A stretch of 5,666 nt of DNA from a bacterium (Candidatus Ratteibacteria) CG_4_9_14_3_um_filter_41_21 (GTDB lineage Bacteria; Ratteibacteria; UBA8468): positions 1 to 5,666 of the forward strand of contig PFWI01000226.1 of the NCBI GenBank assembly GCA_002791075.1, written 5' to 3'. Of the stretch, positions 1 to 5,516 are shown piece by piece. The position numbers and the translations under genes were made by a program. Position 1 is the stretch's first letter, and every line of letters begins with the position of its first letter. The notes below the pieces were generated by a model. That model worked only from the letters and a program-made list of their open reading frames with translations, made no database searches and was not told the origin of the DNA.

Positions 1-755
1 AGGCAGAAGCGCCTTTGAGAAACTGGGAGGATTTAAAAAACTACTCCGTGCCAGACCCTCTTTTATTTGATTGGTTCGGGGAAAAGATTGATTGGAAGGA
101 AAGAAGAAAAGGATTGGAAAATAGTAAAAAACAGGGAGATTTAGCAAGCGGTAGTTTGGTCCATGGATTTATGTATATGTGGCTTTATTATCTTCGTGGA
201 TTTAACAACTTTATGCTGGATATCGGTAGCCGTGAGCCTAAACTAAATCACTTAATTGAGATGGTTTTGGACTATAATCTAAAACTGGTGAATAAATGGA
301 TAGAAATTGGGGCTGAAGCAATTTATTTCGGGGATGACTTAGGAACCCAAAAATCCTTACCCATTTCTCCTGCAGATTGGCGCAAATATCTTAAACCCTG
401 TTATCGCAAAATTTTTGGTGTCTGCCGGGATGCCGGAGTATATGTTTATCTACACAGCGATGGCCATATCTTGGAGATTATAGACGACCTTATTGAATGC
501 GGGGTGAATATTATTAATCCTCAAATTCGAGCTAATGGTTTTGAAGAACTCGCAAAATTCAAGGGAAAAATCTGTATCCACCTGGATTTAGATCGACAAC
601 TCTTTCCTTTTGCCCGCCCGGAGGAAATTAAATCTCATATTCAGGAAGCAGTGAACAAACTTAACTCCCAAGAAGGAGGTCTGATGCTTCATGCCGAATG
701 CGAACCGGATGTTCCTCTGGAGAATATTGAAGCGATTTGCCAAGTCCTTGAATGA
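1..755 (+). CDS. URO-D superfamily (uroporphyrinogen decarboxylase-like) protein, 5'-truncated by window edge
   Basis: This is the C-terminal part of a URO-D-fold protein. The frame is open to the left edge (first full codon at 3). The first possible start is a TTG at 15, but about 100 residues are missing compared with the complete paralogue at 1864-2940, so the true start is probably upstream. Counting from that TTG, the family landmarks are a GDDLGTQ strand end (residues 106-112) followed by the 'ISPADWRKYLKP' helix, then LHSDGH (146-151), and a C-terminal GG...PDVPLENIEA segment (about 221-240). The HemE substrate-binding signature is not visible, so haem synthesis is unlikely. Relatives include corrinoid-linked methyltransferases (MtaA, MtbA, CmuA). 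Those use His-X-Cys plus a distal Cys for zinc; here it reads His-Ser-Asp, with a Cys at 229 near the C terminus. The corrinoid protein at 3139 makes methyl transfer plausible, but the substrate and reaction are unknown. A tRNA gene starts four bases after the stop. Confidence 0.85.
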   Translation, partial: AEAPLRNWEDLKNYSVPDPLLFDWFGEKIDWKERRKGLENSKKQGDLASGSLVHGFMYMWLYYLRGFNNFMLDIGSREPKLNHLIEMVLDYNLKLVNKWIEIGAEAIYFGDDLGTQKSLPISPADWRKYLKPCYRKIFGVCRDAGVYVYLHSDGHILEIIDDLIECGVNIINPQIRANGFEELAKFKGKICIHLDLDRQLFPFARPEEIKSHIQEAVNKLNSQEGGLMLHAECEPDVPLENIEAICQVLE

Positions 756-759
756 ATCT

Positions 760-832
760 GCCCATGTAGCTCAGCTGGTAGAGCAGAGCATTCGTAATGC
801 TAAGATCGCTGGTTCGAATCCAGCCATGGGCT
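760..832 (+). tRNA. tRNA-Thr (anticodon CGU)
   Basis: The 73-nt cloverleaf folds completely by eye. The acceptor stem GCCCATG (760-766) pairs fully with CATGGGC (825-831). The D stem is GCTC/GAGC with GG in the loop. The anticodon stem 786-790/798-802 carries the loop TTCGTAA, so the anticodon is CGT (793-795), reading ACG. The T arm is GCTGG-TTCGAAT-CCAGC (808-824). The discriminator base is T832. The 3' CCA is not encoded (CTG follows), so it must be added enzymatically. The top anticodon-stem position (27-43) is a G-A mismatch; the other stems are fully paired. The gene sits 4 nt after the URO-D stop and 16 nt before the nucleoside hydrolase start, and no separate promoter or terminator is recognisable, so it may be processed from a longer transcript. 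Confidence 0.97.
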
Positions 833-848
833 CTGATCGACGAAGAAA

Positions 849-1793
849 ATGGTCCAAAAGATAATTCTTGATACTGATATTGGTGATGATATTGATGATG
901 CCTATGCGCTTGCTTTGGTGCTTGCCTCTCCTGAAGTTGAACTTTTAGGAATAACAACTGTCTTTGCCAATACGTGTGCGCGGGGAAGGCAGGCGCAGAC
1001 ATTACTCAAAATTGCTGGACGAGAGGAAATTCCGGTAGCAGCAGGATGCGGTGCCGTTATCTCACCGCGCATCATCTATGGAGAGAAAAATCTTAATTAT
1101 AAAAAACGACCGGTTCAATCAGCAACATTCTGGTATCTTAATAATGTAAGACCACACCAGTATGATAGTTGTCTACCAGAGGCAGAATTACCTGCACTCT
1201 ATAAAGACCACGCCGTCAAATTTCTTATTGATACTCTTCTGGTTGGAGATGGTAAGATCATCCCGGTAACTATAGGGGCTATGACCAACCTGGCAATGGC
1301 CTTAATTATAGAACCAAAAATAGCATTAAAAATTCCCCGTATTGTCTCTATGGCCGGAGCATTTGACCGCCACTTATCCGAATGGAATATTCGCTGCGAT
1401 CCGATTGCTGCTGCTGTTGTATTTAATAGCGGTATCCCAATGACCGTTGTCGGATTGGATGTAACCACAAAGTGTATATTTAACCAGGAACATCTGAATA
1501 GGTTAAAAGCATGCAATAGACCGATAGCCGAAAATCTCAGTAAGGCAACAAAACTTTGGTCAGGAAAATATCCGGTACTTCATGACCCCCTTGCCATAGC
1601 AACAATTTTTAAACCAGATTTAGTGGAAACTAAAAATGGTACGGTTTCTGTGGAGCTAAACGGCAATAAAACCTATGGTTTTACCATTTTCAAGGAAGCA
1701 GAAGAAGAGAAACCCGGTCCACATGATATTTGCGTTGCTGTAAAATCAAAGGAATTTCTTGAATTATGGCTGGGAAGAGTATTGCAGTTGTAA
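849..1793 (+). CDS. Inosine/uridine-preferring nucleoside hydrolase family protein
   Basis: This is a complete 314-residue protein, the usual length for the IUNH family. These enzymes split the N-glycosidic bond of ribonucleosides into base and ribose in the cytoplasm, using a bound Ca2+. The N terminus has the Asp-rich calcium/ribose motif DTDIGDDIDDA (residues 8-18), a longer variant of the classical DTDPGxDDA. Further landmarks are TIGAMTNLA (141-149, equivalent to the family's GPLTN segment), SMAGAF (167-172), EWNIRCDP (178-185, supplying the Glu/Asn that grip ribose), GLDVT (202-206) and the C-terminal HDPLA (245-249), whose Asp completes the metal site. The ATG at 849 places the Asp cluster at the usual depth. 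The upstream sequence shows no strong Shine-Dalgarno. Base specificity cannot be read from sequence. It lies between a tRNA and a URO-D-like gene, which suggests salvage or catabolism of a nucleoside-like compound, but this is inference. Confidence 0.93.
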   Translation: MVQKIILDTDIGDDIDDAYALALVLASPEVELLGITTVFANTCARGRQAQTLLKIAGREEIPVAAGCGAVISPRIIYGEKNLNYKKRPVQSATFWYLNNVRPHQYDSCLPEAELPALYKDHAVKFLIDTLLVGDGKIIPVTIGAMTNLAMALIIEPKIALKIPRIVSMAGAFDRHLSEWNIRCDPIAAAVVFNSGIPMTVVGLDVTTKCIFNQEHLNRLKACNRPIAENLSKATKLWSGKYPVLHDPLAIATIFKPDLVETKNGTVSVELNGNKTYGFTIFKEAEEEKPGPHDICVAVKSKEFLELWLGRVLQL

Positions 1794-1812
1794 GATTGAT
1801 TTTAACAGGGAT

Positions 1813-1842
1813 TTGACAGGAGAAATCTATTTATAATACTAT
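1813..1842 (+). promoter_or_regulatory. Candidate sigma70-type promoter for the second URO-D-like gene
   Basis: A perfect TTGACA (1813-1818) is followed after 18 nt by TACTAT (1837-1842, 4 of 6 to consensus, with the key A and final T kept). A perfect TATAAT also overlaps at 1832-1837, but only 13 nt from the -35, which is too short for normal sigma70 spacing. With the 18-nt spacing, transcription would begin near 1849-1850, just before the Shine-Dalgarno at 1851. This would let the 1864 gene be expressed independently of the nucleoside hydrolase. Confidence 0.45.
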
Positions 1843-1850
1843 CTTTTCCA

Positions 1851-1857
1851 GAGGAGG
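1851..1857 (+). promoter_or_regulatory. Strong Shine-Dalgarno for the 1864 gene
   Basis: GAGGAGG lies 6 nt before the ATG at 1864. It fixes this start and is the strongest ribosome-binding site in the window. Confidence 0.85.
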
Positions 1858-1863
1858 GATAAA

Positions 1864-2940
1864 ATGACCGATAGAGAAAAGTTTTTAAAGATCGCAAGAT
1901 TTGAGCTAGGGGGAGAGGTCTTTCTGCCCTCTTGCTGGCAGTGGTTCTGGAATGGCACGCTGGAAAGATGGAGAGGAGAGGGACTTCCAGGGGATGTTCA
2001 CATCCAGAACTATTTCGGATTCCAGAGAATGGAATATATTCCGATAAATATGAGTTTGATTCCGGCCTTTGATGTAGAAACTCTAAAAGAGGATGTTACC
2101 ACTAAGGTTATCATTGATTCAGATGGAGCAAAGAAGAGAATATTTAAGGAGAACCGGGAACTCTCTATGGACCAATGGATAGAGTATCCGGTGAAGGATA
2201 GAAAAACCTGGCAGGAATATAAAAAGAGGCTTAATCCACATTCCCCTGCCCGCTATCCCCTCTGGTGGGAGAAAGAAAAGGAAAGGTATAAGGAAAGGGA
2301 TTATCCATTAGGAATTAGTGTGGGAAGTTTCTTTGGTTGGCTCAGGAACTGGATCGGGATTGAGAATCTCAGTTATTTGTTAGTTGATGATCTATCATTA
2401 ATTGAAGAAATTGAGGAATATCTTGAATATTTCATCATAGAAATTCTAAAAGGGGTTTTGAAGGACGTGAAGTGTGATTTTGCTCACTTCTGGGAGGATA
2501 TGGCCTATAATAAAGGTTCTCTGGTCTCGATGGAATTTGTTAAAAAGTATATGATGCCCCATTATAAAAAGGTGACTGATTTATTACACAGCAATGGGAT
2601 TAATGTGATTACTCTTGATTCCGATGGCAATGTCTGGGAATTGATTCCTTTTTGGTTAGAATGTGGAATAAATGGTATTATACCCAATGAGGTAGCCGCG
2701 GGGATGGATGTGGTGGCCATGAGAAAAAAGTTTGGAAAAAATCTTATTATAGAGGGTGGAATTAATAAGCAGGTCCTGAGTAAAGGGAAAAAAGAGATTG
2801 AAGAAGAAGTAAATAAGAAGGTTCCCTATCTTCTCCGTGAAGGGGGGTACTTCCCGGGAATTGACCACTCCGTGCCACCGGATGCTCCATTGGAGAATTA
2901 CCTTTATTATCTGAAGTTAATCAGGGAAATAGGAAGTTAA
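1864..2940 (+). CDS. URO-D superfamily (uroporphyrinogen decarboxylase-like) protein, complete
   Basis: This 358-residue protein matches the normal length of URO-D-superfamily members. The N-terminal part reads REKFLKIARFELGGEVFLPS followed by 'TLERWRGEGLP' (about 32-42), a pattern typical of the non-HemE branch. FAHFWEDMAYNKGSL (206-220) then 'VKKYMMPHYKK' (226-236) are the core barrel landmarks, followed by LDSDGN (251-256), LECGINGIIP (265-274), and a C-terminal GGYFPGIDHSVPPDAPLENY (327-346). LDSDGN aligns with LHSDGH of the first URO-D-like protein. The His-X-Cys zinc ligands of MtaA/MtbA-type methyltransferases are therefore replaced by Asp-Ser-Asp, and the HemE N-terminal arginine signature is absent. 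It is a divergent paralogue of the 1-755 gene, not a recent duplicate. The corrinoid protein 198 nt downstream suggests a corrinoid methyl-transfer role, which is inference. The start is set by the strong GAGGAGG site. Confidence 0.88.
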   Translation: MTDREKFLKIARFELGGEVFLPSCWQWFWNGTLERWRGEGLPGDVHIQNYFGFQRMEYIPINMSLIPAFDVETLKEDVTTKVIIDSDGAKKRIFKENRELSMDQWIEYPVKDRKTWQEYKKRLNPHSPARYPLWWEKEKERYKERDYPLGISVGSFFGWLRNWIGIENLSYLLVDDLSLIEEIEEYLEYFIIEILKGVLKDVKCDFAHFWEDMAYNKGSLVSMEFVKKYMMPHYKKVTDLLHSNGINVITLDSDGNVWELIPFWLECGINGIIPNEVAAGMDVVAMRKKFGKNLIIEGGINKQVLSKGKKEIEEEVNKKVPYLLREGGYFPGIDHSVPPDAPLENYLYYLKLIREIGS

Positions 2941-2945
2941 AAAGC

Positions 2946-3109
2946 AACCACGAATTTATCGAATTATACGAATTAAAGAGTAAGTCATTCTGAGTGAAAC
3001 GAAGAATCTCTCTTTTCATAGAAGTGAGAGGTTGCCACGCTCCTTTCAGTCGCTCGCAATGACACGCTGTGTCGGTTTTTAATTAGAGAAATTCGTGTAA
3101 TTCGTGGTT
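2946..3109. repeat. Nested inverted-repeat element (MITE/dispersed-palindrome-like)
   Basis: This non-coding palindromic element fills most of the gap between the URO-D-like and corrinoid genes. The outer arms, 2946-2976 and 3079-3109, are both 31 nt and match as inverted repeats at 24 of 31 positions, including a perfect 10-nt end (AACCACGAAT). The left outer arm is itself three degenerate 9-nt units (ACGAATTTA, TCGAATTAT, ACGAATTAA at 2950-2976). Inside is a second imperfect inverted repeat, 2984-3012 with 3026-3063, starting GTCATT and ending CTCTC on both arms, with about 9 extra bases in the right arm. The loop is 3013-3025. There is no ORF, and no target-site duplication is evident. The architecture resembles dispersed intergenic palindromes I recall from many uncultured bacterial genomes; copy number elsewhere cannot be judged here. 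Confidence 0.8.
3061..3080 (+). terminator. Possible weak Rho-independent terminator inside the repeat element
   Basis: GACAC-GCT-GTGTC (3061-3073) can form a 5-bp hairpin followed by GG and five Ts (3076-3080). The stem is short, and it competes with the base of the inner palindrome, which uses GAC at 3061-3063. It could separate the URO-D-like gene from the corrinoid-plsY genes, but this is a weak call. Confidence 0.28.
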
Positions 3110-3124
3110 AAAGAAATAAATAAA

Positions 3125-3130
3125 AGGAGA
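3125..3130 (+). promoter_or_regulatory. Shine-Dalgarno for the corrinoid protein gene
   Basis: AGGAGA lies 8 nt before the ATG at 3139, just outside the right end of the inverted-repeat element. It supports this start. Confidence 0.75.
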
Positions 3131-3138
3131 ATAGAATA

Positions 3139-3774
3139 ATGGCGGATTTAGAGGGAATAAAGGAAAGTTTGATAAAAGGAGATGCGAATAAAGTTAAGGA
3201 GTTGGTAGGGACAGCAGTAAAGGAAAATGCGCTGGTTGGGGATATTCTTAATCAAGGTTTGATTGCCGGAATGAATGTGGTAGGGACAAAATTTAAGAAT
3301 AATGAATTCTATGTCCCGGAAGTGCTGATTGCTGCCCGGGCAATGCATGCGGGAATGGAAATCCTGGAGCCTCTTCTGGAAAAAAGCGGAATAAAGCCGA
3401 TTGGCAAAATTGCTGTAGGCACGGCAAAAGGAGACCTCCATGACATTGGCAAAAACCTGGTTATTATGATGCTTAAAGGAGGAGGTTTCCAGGTAGAGGA
3501 TTTGGGGATTGACGTTGCTGAGGAGAAGTTTGTTGAAACTGCCAAAGCCGGGACTCAATTAATCGGTATTTCCGCTCTTTTAACTACCACGATGCCTTCA
3601 ATGAAAACGGTAGTTGAAGCCTTAAAAGCGGCAGGCTTGAAGGACAGGGTTAAGGTAATGATTGGAGGAGCACCAATCACCCAGGCCTATGCTGATGAGA
3701 TTGGGGCGGATGGCTATAGTCCTGATGCTGCTTCTGCGGTGGATAAAGCCAAGGAACTGTTAGAAATTAAATGA
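3139..3774 (+). CDS. Corrinoid (cobalamin-binding) protein of the MtaC/MtbC/MttC methyltransferase family
   Basis: This 211-residue cytoplasmic protein has the size and two-domain plan of the small corrinoid proteins that shuttle methyl groups between two methyltransferases. Residues about 5-88 form the helical cap domain, including 'GMNVVGTKFKNNEFYVPEVL' and 'AMHAGMEILEPLL'. Residues about 90-211 form the Rossmann-like B12 domain with the complete signature: DLHDIGKN (99-106, with His101 expected as the lower axial cobalt ligand), SALL (145-148) and GG (176-177). All key binding residues are present. The substrate (methanol, methylamine, methoxy compound or other) cannot be read from this subunit. 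The partner methyltransferase and reductive activator are not in the window; the two URO-D-fold proteins upstream are the only local candidates for partners. A good AGGAGA site supports the start. The stop is 4 nt before plsY, so the two are probably cotranscribed. Confidence 0.94.
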   Translation: MADLEGIKESLIKGDANKVKELVGTAVKENALVGDILNQGLIAGMNVVGTKFKNNEFYVPEVLIAARAMHAGMEILEPLLEKSGIKPIGKIAVGTAKGDLHDIGKNLVIMMLKGGGFQVEDLGIDVAEEKFVETAKAGTQLIGISALLTTTMPSMKTVVEALKAAGLKDRVKVMIGGAPITQAYADEIGADGYSPDAASAVDKAKELLEIK

Positions 3775-3778
3775 ATTA

Positions 3779-4375
3779 ATGTTGATTCAACTGCTCCTGA
3801 TTATTTCTGCCTACCTGATTGGTTCAATTCCTTTCGGGTATCTTATCGCCCGTCTCTTTAAAGGGATTGATATCAGGGAGTTTGGCAGTCACAATATTGG
3901 TGCTACCAACGTTCTACGAGTGGTTGGACCTTTCCCGGCAGTTCTCACCTTTCTTTTAGATATGGGGAAAGGAACGGCAGTTGTTCTTTTTGCCAAATCT
4001 TTTGCCTCTTTCACGCTGTTGCCAATTATTGTTGGTATTTGCGTAATTTGTGGACATAATTTCTCCATTTTTTTAAGAGGGAAGGGCGGTAAAGGGATCG
4101 CGACCGGTTCTGGAGTACTGGTCGGTCTTGCTCCTGTGGTTGCCTTTTTTACCTTTTTAATCTGGTTAATTAGCTTTGGTTTTAGCCGTTATGTTTCTCT
4201 CTCATCTCTTATTGCCTCTTTGGCTATTCCTCTCCTTTTCTGGTTGAGGAAAGCTGAACCTTCCCTGCTAATTTTAGGTATTCTCATCTTTATCTTAGTG
4301 GTAATCAGACACCGGGAAAATATAAAGAGATTGATTAAAGGAACCGAGCCAAAAATACGATTGGGACGCAGATAA
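3779..4375 (+). CDS. plsY: Acyl-phosphate:glycerol-3-phosphate acyltransferase PlsY
   Basis: This 198-residue integral membrane protein transfers an acyl group from acyl phosphate to sn-glycerol-3-phosphate, giving lysophosphatidate, the first step of bacterial phospholipid synthesis. The length is typical and several hydrophobic membrane segments are evident. All three family motifs are present: GSIPFGYL followed by DIREFGSHNIGATN (15-44), GHNFSIFLRGKGGKGIAT (92-109) and RHRENIKRLIKGTE (177-190). Motif 2 departs from the common GHxFPxFLxFxGGKG by having Ser for Pro and Gly for Phe, while the GGKG glycerophosphate-binding core is intact. The ATG is 4 nt after the corrinoid stop with no Shine-Dalgarno at normal distance, so translational coupling is likely. 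The final codons (LGRR) and the stop come from the left arm of the inverted repeat at 4362-4477. gpsA, which makes its substrate, lies downstream. Confidence 0.95.
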   Translation: MLIQLLLIISAYLIGSIPFGYLIARLFKGIDIREFGSHNIGATNVLRVVGPFPAVLTFLLDMGKGTAVVLFAKSFASFTLLPIIVGICVICGHNFSIFLRGKGGKGIATGSGVLVGLAPVVAFFTFLIWLISFGFSRYVSLSSLIASLAIPLLFWLRKAEPSLLILGILIFILVVIRHRENIKRLIKGTEPKIRLGRR

Positions 4376-4477
4376 CATCAAGATAAAACAGAATTCTGAT
4401 GAAGTGGATAATGAAAGTTTTTAATATTATAGTTTATTAGTCTTTATCTGCGTGTATCTGCGTTAATCTGCGTCCCA
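4362..4477. repeat. Inverted-repeat element overlapping the plsY 3' end, with tandem ATCTGCGT units
   Basis: TGGGACGCAGAT (4362-4373) is perfectly inverted at 4466-4477 (ATCTGCGTCCCA). The similarity continues inward if about one 10-nt unit is missing from the left arm (GATAAAA at 4382-4388 against TTTATC near 4443-4448). The right arm holds three tandem copies of ATCTGCGT at about 10-nt spacing (4447, 4457 and 4466). The interior is AT-rich and contains the palindrome CAGAATTCTG (4389-4398). The element fills nearly all of the plsY-gpsA gap and begins inside plsY. It resembles dispersed 'ATCTGCGTTAATCTGCGTCC' sequences I recall from many environmental bacterial genomes, but copy number cannot be checked here. 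Confidence 0.8.
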
Positions 4478-4484
4478 TTAAATA

Positions 4485-5474
4485 ATGAATATTGCAGTTT
4501 TAGGAGCAGGAGGATGGGGGACAACTTTAGCGATCCATCTTGCCCGGAAAAACCATCGGGTAAGATTGTGGGAGGTCTTCCCTGACTACGCTTTAGTCTT
4601 ACAGGGAAAAAGAAAAAACCTTAAATTTCTCCCCGAGATATCAATTCCCAAAGAAATCTTGATCTCTTCGGATTTGGGAAAAGTCATTTTTAAAGCAGAA
4701 GTTATTATTATTGCGGTTCCTTCTTTTGCAATGAGAGAAGTGCTTGAAAAATTGAAGATATTTGACTTTTCGGGAATGATTATCCTTTCCGCCACTAAAG
4801 GTCTGGAAATGAATACGAACTACCGAATGAGTGAAGTGATTGAAGAAGAATTGGGCGATAAAATCAAATGGGCGGTGCTCTCCGGACCGACTGTTGCTAA
4901 AGAGGTAGCAAGGGGCACTCCTACTACCGCGGTTGTTGCTTCCAATGACGGAAAAGTTGCCGCGATACTTCAGAGAATGTTGATGGGAAACCGACTGCGT
5001 CTCTACACCAGTTCTGATACGATTGGCGTAGAATTAGGAGGTTGCTTAAAGAATATTATTGCTATTGCTGCTGGAATTGCCGATGGACTTGGTTTTGGCG
5101 CAAATACCAAGGCGGCTCTTCTTACCCGGGGATTAGCTGAGATGCAGAGATTGGGGAAAAAAATGGGGGCAAAAGCAGAGACTTTCATCGGTCTCTCCGG
5201 ACTTGGTGATTTAGTGACTACCTGCACCAGTAAAAACAGCCGCAACCGGAACTTTGGGGAGGCCATTGGACAGGGGAAGAAAATGGAGCAACTTTTAAAA
5301 AAGACCGAGATGGTGATTGAAGGAATTAATACCACCAGTGTAACTTGTCATCTTGCCAAAAAATTTAAGGTTGAAATGCCGATTACCAATGCGGTCTATA
5401 AGGTCTTGTTCAAAGATAAAAATCCTTTAACAGCAGTGAATGAATTGATGAACCGAAAAGAGAAAACAGAGTAG
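4485..5474 (+). CDS. gpsA: Glycerol-3-phosphate dehydrogenase [NAD(P)+], GpsA
   Basis: This complete 329-residue soluble enzyme, of typical family length, reduces dihydroxyacetone phosphate to sn-glycerol-3-phosphate, the backbone substrate of PlsY. The N-terminal Rossmann fold begins with GAGGWG (7-12). It is followed by AVPSFAMREVL (78-88), SATKGLE (102-108) and the family signature LSGPTVAKEVARGTPT (132-147). The C-terminal helical domain has GVELGGCLKNIIAIAAGIADGL (181-202) with the expected catalytic Lys189, then GLGDLVTTCTSKNSRNRNFG (239-258) with the Asp and Arg substrate contacts, and VIEGINTT (277-284). Nothing essential is missing. The start at 4485 places the glycine motif correctly, but no Shine-Dalgarno is visible: the 7 bases between the repeat arm and the ATG are ATAAATA-like AT-rich sequence. 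No terminator is seen after the stop. Confidence 0.97.
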   Translation: MNIAVLGAGGWGTTLAIHLARKNHRVRLWEVFPDYALVLQGKRKNLKFLPEISIPKEILISSDLGKVIFKAEVIIIAVPSFAMREVLEKLKIFDFSGMIILSATKGLEMNTNYRMSEVIEEELGDKIKWAVLSGPTVAKEVARGTPTTAVVASNDGKVAAILQRMLMGNRLRLYTSSDTIGVELGGCLKNIIAIAAGIADGLGFGANTKAALLTRGLAEMQRLGKKMGAKAETFIGLSGLGDLVTTCTSKNSRNRNFGEAIGQGKKMEQLLKKTEMVIEGINTTSVTCHLAKKFKVEMPITNAVYKVLFKDKNPLTAVNELMNRKEKTE

Positions 5475-5479
5475 AGTAG

Positions 5480-5509
5480 TTGACAAGTATTTTTCTATTG
5501 GAGTAAAAT
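5480..5509 (+). promoter_or_regulatory. Probable sigma70-type promoter for the secreted-protein gene
   Basis: A perfect TTGACA (5480-5485) and TAAAAT (5504-5509, 5 of 6 to consensus) are separated by 18 nt of AT-rich sequence. The expected transcription start is about 5516-5517, which coincides with the ATG at 5517. It begins directly after the gpsA stop, so it marks a new transcription unit. Confidence 0.65.
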
Positions 5510-5516
5510 ATAACAG

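Noticed and set aside
661..1002. Minus-strand open frame spanning the tRNA
   Set aside because: It runs antisense through the tRNA, the URO-D 3' end and the nucleoside hydrolase 5' end. Its peptide around RTSDLSITNALLYQLSYMGR is a typical reverse translation of a tRNA gene.
1199..1516. Minus-strand open frame inside the nucleoside hydrolase
   Set aside because: It is a shadow of the conserved hydrolase frame, with no recognisable domain.
1864..2940. Calling this gene hemE
   Set aside because: The size and fold fit, but the HemE N-terminal arginine/glycine substrate signature is absent and the core motifs match the non-haem branch of the superfamily.
2946..3109. CRISPR array or insertion sequence
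   Set aside because: The repeats are inverted and degenerate, without regular spacers, and there is no transposase frame, so a small non-coding palindromic element is the better description.
3148..3558. Minus-strand open frames inside the corrinoid gene
   Set aside because: They lie wholly opposite a well-supported corrinoid protein, have no family motifs and no ribosome-binding site.
4420..4445. Promoter for gpsA in the AT-rich interior of the second repeat
   Set aside because: TATTAT-like hexamers are present, but no acceptable -35 element lies at 16-18 nt, so the call would rest on base composition alone.
5003..5335. Minus-strand open frame inside gpsA
   Set aside because: It is opposite the catalytic domain of an intact GpsA, and its composition is that of a shadow frame.
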